Assembly (NCBI RefSeq): GCF_964204865.1
Contig: NC_135256.1
Span: 22,844,703 to 22,908,702 of the forward strand
Length of the DNA: 64,000 nt
Direction: 5' to 3'
Origin: Styela clava
Lineage: Eukaryota; Chordata; Ascidiacea; Stolidobranchia; Styelidae
The notes below the pieces were generated by a model that made no database searches, had not been told where the DNA came from, and saw nothing but the letters and a program-made list of their open reading frames with translations. This document shows positions 59,198 to 64,000 of this stretch, one piece after another (positions within the stretch are counted from its first letter, which is position 1; each line of letters starts with the position of its first letter). Position numbers and translations under genes: made by a program.

Positions 59198-59438
59198 CCG
59201 TACATTTGAACCCATGTACATTTGAACCCATGCGTATATCCACGGGTTCAATCTATATGCGGGTGCTAAAACCCATGGGTTAGGGTTAGTATGGGTTTAA
59301 CTATCCGTGAAACAAAAAAAAATTCCATAGGTGCAATAGCATACAGGTGCAATTGTCATGGGTTCAAATGTACGTGGGTTCAAATGTAATGGAACCACTC
59401 CTGAAGTATACGCACCAAAATGTCACATAACCTGAACC
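59198..59438. mobile_element. Copy 2 of the ACATTTGAACCC MITE and half foldback
   Basis: Duplicate of 35878-36119 with one added A in the central A run and one substitution nearby. Same doubled inverted termini. Confidence 0.75.
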
Positions 59439-59936
59439 CTATTCATTCCTAAACTTCCCGCTTTGCACGAAACATGCAAGTATATTCTATGAATCTGGCA
59501 TTGACCGTGTTTGCGCGATACGTTGATAAAAAAGCTGTCAAATTCTAAAACAACTGACATTCTGAATGCATTTGAAAATACTTATTGAAATTTATTCAAT
59601 TCTCTGGTGTTATGAATGTATAATACATATTTTTTTTGTTATTAAAATGAAGTTTTTTTTCTACAATTATATACCCTTGGCGGCCAAATTGTGATTTTAT
59701 TCATTAGTCATATTTTTCCATTTATACTTTAATATTTATGGTACTCTACGTTTTGAATTCGTGTTTATAAAATATATCCATATAAATACGAATGTTCTCA
59801 AGTATTGGAAATTCACTTCTTGTGTAGTTATCTGTATTACCTACCAAAAAGACTTGACTGTCAAATTACCTTTAGTGAGATATAATAAATATACTATTTC
59901 GCGTTTCAACAACAGTTAAACTAAAAGTTGATCACA

Positions 59937-62670
59937 ATGAATGTATATCTCCCGAGATGGCTTCTCTTAATGGTTTTTGCGACAAATGCATTTGCAGGTA
60001 AGATATTATTGCTTTTTTCATGTTTTCCGTTAATTTTAAATTTGATCCAAGTGTAAAAGGTAAAACTCGCTACGACAACGGCTTGCATAAAATGTTGTTC
60101 TCACAGAAATTCAGACTCGCAAAACGTGATGTAGGGACCGTGTTTTCGGAACCGCATCGTTTTGTCAATATTTCATCCAACTCATCACGAAATATGTATT
60201 AGAAAATTAATACTATTTCAAGGAATGATAAAAAAAAAATTTTCATTGAAATATTATGTTGTAGTACATCTACGTTTTATCATTATCTTCAAATATTAGA
60301 CGAGGTCTGCTACCAACCACTCGGATGTTTCACAAATGATTTCCCATACACAAGTCCAAGGAGGCCTGTTCCGCACCTTCCATGGAGTCCAGAAGAAATT
60401 GGGACAGAATTTCGACTTTTCACCAGGTACAATTTATATATTATTGCATCTTAACACTGTAAAACTTCAAAAACTCGTGATTCTGCTCTGTTTCAAGTTG
60501 AAGGCTGGATAGTTGATGTCATATACATATAGCCTATTACCAGTATCGACTCGGTCGAAAAAATTCTCGCTATTGACTAGGTCTTATTTTAATTAGGGGG
60601 AGGGCTTATATTAAAATCATTTTTAAAATTTAAGGGTATTTTCAGTTTTATTTTCGGTGAAACACGGTAGCACTGATTTAACATTACCATTACGTTTCAG
60701 CGTTTCAATTTCCCATATTAGCCCTACCGTTATAAGGGAAAATTATAATACTCGTTAAGGGTATACATGAATTGATATTTTAAAGCCCTCTCTTTGTACA
60801 CTGCCGACGTTCCAAGTTACAATTTTTTCTAAATTTAGATATAACCAGTTTGGATACCATTTGCTGTCCTACTCGGATGCACAGACAATAGTCGAATCAA
60901 CTTTTAGTCCTTTCAGAAAAACAAAATTTATCGTTCACGGATTTACCTCCCAAGGAGCCGCATCGTGGGTCTTGGTAAATATAATACAATAGTAGAAGTT
61001 GAACTGTCTTTACGCACATTTAAAGAGAATTTCTGTAACTGAAAAGCATAACCCTAAAACAGACTTGTTCAGTAATGTATAACACTTTATAGTTGTAGGC
61101 CTACTACGAGTTACCAGAATTATATTATGCCAAATCATCGTTGAAAGTAAAGTAAACCTGAACACAAACTATCGTACGTTATTGTTGGCTTCAACTAACA
61201 TCTCTTTTCTAATTTTAGGAATTGAAAAATGCAATTCTCGGGGTTGATAATGCAAATGTTATCATTGTAGACTGGAGTAAAGGAGCTGATCCAAATAAAA
61301 TTTACGGGCAAGCCGCAACCAACACAAGAGTTGTCGGTGCACAAATAGCGCACTTGATTAATGTCATTAAGGTGGGCAAAACAGTATTAATAATTTGGGT
61401 AGATCATTTTAAACTACTTCCGACAATACTTACACATAAATATTATCACCAATTTCACGATTTTGTCTAACACCGCGTATTTCAAGTTGCTTACAATATG
61501 AAATTATTTTTTACTGACATTTGTTCTTGTCTGGTGGAATATTGGCGGTGTAAATTTAGATCTGGAAGATTACAATTGGTTAAAAGTATAAAATCCAAAA
61601 TATTGCAGGACAACACTGGCGCGCTTGCAAGTGACTTTCACGTTATCGGGCACAGTCTTGGTGCTCACGTTGCAGGATACGCAGGAAGGGAATTGTTCAA
61701 CTTGGGGAGAATCACTGGTAAGTACACCAATCAATTTTGCTGCGTTATACACAACGAAGAGAGACTGATTTGAGGCTGAAAACAACAACAGATAATAATT
61801 GTTGGCCTATTATTTATGTGAAGCCTCAAACATTCCATATAAAATGCAAGTGGGTCCTATTCTGCTTTAAAAAGGTTGGGAAATCCAAAATCTAAAGTCT
61901 ATAATTTAATAATTACAGTACACAAACATGATGACTGTTTCTTATAAATATTTCGAATATTGTGTTAATCCAGAATTCATTTATTTATACCCTCCAAACA
62001 ACTATAGCTCTATTATAGGTTTAGATCCTGCAGATCCATACTTCCAGGGAACGCCAATAATCGTTCGTCTTGACCCCACTGATGCGCGCTATGTCGACGT
62101 GATACACACTGACGGAGATCCATTTTTAAGCATGGGTTGGGGAATGATTGATCCGGTTGGTCATGCAGATTTTTATCCAAATGGAGGTGTGGACCAGCCC
62201 GGATGCCCAGGCAATGAGGTCGAGGACGGTATGGCTTGCATTCTACATTTTACCATTTCTTACCGATCTTATCATATTGTTTTTGCATAATGAACAATTG
62301 CTCTCTTCCCTTTGAAGGTCAATGGTGGAAAGTAGCCTGTAGTCACGAACGCGCACACGATCTTTTAATTGATTCAATAATAAATCCTGACAAACCGATG
62401 CGAGGTTATCGATGTGCAGATTATCAAACTTTTTTAGAAGGAAAATGTAACACCTGTGATGCGAATGGTTGTCCTGCACTTGGGTGAGTAAAGAAAACTC
62501 GATATTTAACCTGCCGCACTGTCTATTGGATTTGTTTCGTGTTTGAAAGAAAATCATTTACTATATATTCAATTTTCAGATACTATTCAAATGAGGTAGC
62601 TTCGTCATCGGAGACACTGGTTAAATATTTTCTTACAACAGCAAGCGAGTCACCTTATGGAATTGTATAG
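59937..62670 (+). CDS. Pancreatic-lipase-family secreted lipase, copy 2
   Basis: Exons 59937-59997, 60300-60426, 60839-60974, 61219-61371, 61609-61717, 62019-62228, 62318-62483 and 62580-62670, all borders and phases as in copy 1 (350 aa). Catalytic Ser175, Asp198 and His275, the signal peptide and the 14-residue lid are unchanged. The coding sequence differs from copy 1 at eight bases: four silent, and four giving I211V, I327V, T329S and N349I. Seven of the eight lie in exons 6 and 8. The upstream ~60 bp are the same in both copies, so the promoters are probably shared in type. Both genes look functional. Its 3' flank continues as in copy 1 to the window end. Confidence 0.95.
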
Positions 62671-64000
62671 TTGGACTGCGTAGTCAGAGTCTTTCATGCG
62701 TTTTATATATATATATCTTATATATGTGAATGAAAAGTAATTTTAAATGACGGGTGGTGATTCAATAAAAGTATAATGAAACGAATAGCAACTATGACAG
62801 AATTTGTGTGGTGCACAAGGCAGCAGGGGTTTTATCATTTCGAGTGCTTTAAAGTCGAGATGCGTAATCTTCGGTGTTAACGCAATTAACTAGCTACATC
62901 CGTGATTTACATTTCGAATACTTCTCAAATAGAGATGAATAGTGTTGAAAAGGACGTACGAGTATGTGACTCACTACAGATGCTGCAAAATCGCTTTTCA
63001 TAAAAATACGTTAAACGGGGCAAGAGTGTCGGGAAGGTATTGCGACTGGTAGAAAGGTTTCACAAAAGGCTGTGATTAGTATTTCAAATTGAAGCTGTAT
63101 TTAGTTCTCAAATTTGAAGCTGAACAACAATTTCACGTACCACCTGCCACTAAGGATGGAATTGAAATACCTCCTGCTCCGAAATCTGGAAATGCTTTTC
63201 ATAAACATGGCTCTGAGCTAGGAGATCATATCACGATATCGTGTAGAATGTGTACGTCATTATGCAAAATCAAAAAGTTTGAAGATGGATCGCATTCACA
63301 AGTTTTGCTGTATGATTTAGCTGTCTTCCCTCTTCCCGGGATATATATATGAAATTCCTATCCTATCTTTGTAATTTTGATGGATGGACTTGTGGACGTT
63401 CATGGGGTTTTGTGTATAGCAGATTAAAAGAGTCACACAATGCACATAATCACTTAATTTAAAATAAAAAAAATTGTTTCACTTCAAAAGCCCACGCTCA
63501 AAATAAGAAAATTACTAATCATTAGAAATTCAAATCATTCCTAACCCTCACTCCAACTGGATAATTGCTAATACTCTGTGTTTTTCTCAAATCCTACATT
63601 TTTGCAATATTGAGGGGGGGGGAGTTTTGTACGAAAAATCCAAGAATTATATGGCGTAACCTAAGATACCAATACCGTGTGTCTGTATCCATTGTTGTGC
63701 CATAATGGTGATGGCGAAAATGGAAGCAGGTGCTTTTTGTTGTTGGGCTATGCGGATGAAAACTCGAAAAATGATAATGCAAAATTTGCAACTTGGAAAG
63801 TCGAAAGATGATATATCTCCTCAAAAACATTGGTAGCTCAAGTCATTTATTTCTTATACTTTAAATTTCATTGAAATGCGGTTAAAAGCATCTGTCCATT
63901 GTTTTACAGAAATAGAGATTGCCCAGAACGAGGGCTTATAATTTTCAGCAAAGTTGTGCGATAAAATATCCTTTACACAATCGTCGTATTTTAGATTATT
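62671..64000. other. Non-coding downstream region of copy 2
   Basis: Matches 39344-40673. It includes the possible poly(A) signal ATTCAATAAAAG near 62760 and the SINE 3' tail at about 63320-63367. The minus-strand frame seen at 40772-40527 is cut by the window end. Confidence 0.5.

Larger units (their letters stand above)
51818..64000 (+). repeat. Segmental duplication, copy 2 (runs off the window)
   Basis: Direct, collinear copy of 29796-40673. Differences visible: 1-bp and 3-bp indels near 52130 and 52740, a 12-bp insertion at about 53525, the additional 55138-56425 segment, a 7-bp insertion near 61890, and scattered substitutions. It starts within the LINE ORF1 zinc-knuckle region without the rest of that LINE. 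It carries the second lipase gene and duplicates of all MITEs and foldbacks listed for copy 1. The candidate small gene of 30549-32260 is at about 52569-54290. Confidence 0.95.

Overview
This is a eukaryotic (animal) nuclear window: AT-rich, full of spliced genes with short introns (roughly 90-720 bp), and dominated by transposable elements. A pancreatic-lipase-family gene, a sigma-class glutathione S-transferase with short introns, a Crypton-type recombinase and many small hAT elements fit an invertebrate deuterostome; an ascidian tunicate is my best guess, but nothing in the sequence proves the species. No prokaryotic features, rRNA genes or CRISPR arrays were seen, and no free-standing tRNA gene.

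Layout. (a) 1-10,345: a decayed minus-strand Ty3/gypsy-type retrotransposon (gag at the right, RT/RNase H at the left, integrase side off the window). It is split by a 1.46-kb hAT copy (1441-2897) and a 5.7-kb composite hAT-like insertion (2937-8620) that carries further elements, including a tRNA-derived SINE. (b) 10,346-17,640: a small minus-strand gene for an unrecognised secreted protein (11,701-13,012), long non-coding stretches and a ~153-bp satellite block (16,544-17,100). (c) 17,681-21,788: a multi-exon minus-strand Crypton-type tyrosine recombinase gene with several frame breaks and a hAT element in its first intron. (d) 22,000-27,300: inverted-repeat elements, a DNA-transposon end and a plus-strand LINE fragment. 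(e) 27,312-29,975: a minus-strand LINE whose reverse-transcriptase core has been deleted.

(f) The main structural feature is a direct segmental duplication. 29,796-40,673 is repeated at 51,818-64,000 (to the window end) at about 99% identity by eye. Each copy has one complete eight-exon lipase gene (36,617-39,343 and 59,937-62,670; 350 aa each, four amino-acid differences), fragments of a gag gene, several MITEs and palindromic foldback repeats. Copy 2 has 1.29 kb that copy 1 lacks. The duplication may be real or may be two haplotypes placed in series by the assembler.

(g) 40,700-51,817 lies between the copies: a four-exon sigma GST gene (43,987-45,761), a likely orphan terminal exon (41,027-41,142) and a hAT cluster. 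That cluster includes one hAT nested inside another, both with 8-bp target-site duplications, and deletion derivatives that keep the first codons of a transposase with a basic PKKRKV motif.

The host genes do not form one pathway: the lipases look like secreted digestive or phospholipase-type enzymes and the GST a cytosolic glutathione enzyme. Coordinates of spliced genes are whole spans; exon limits are in the evidence.
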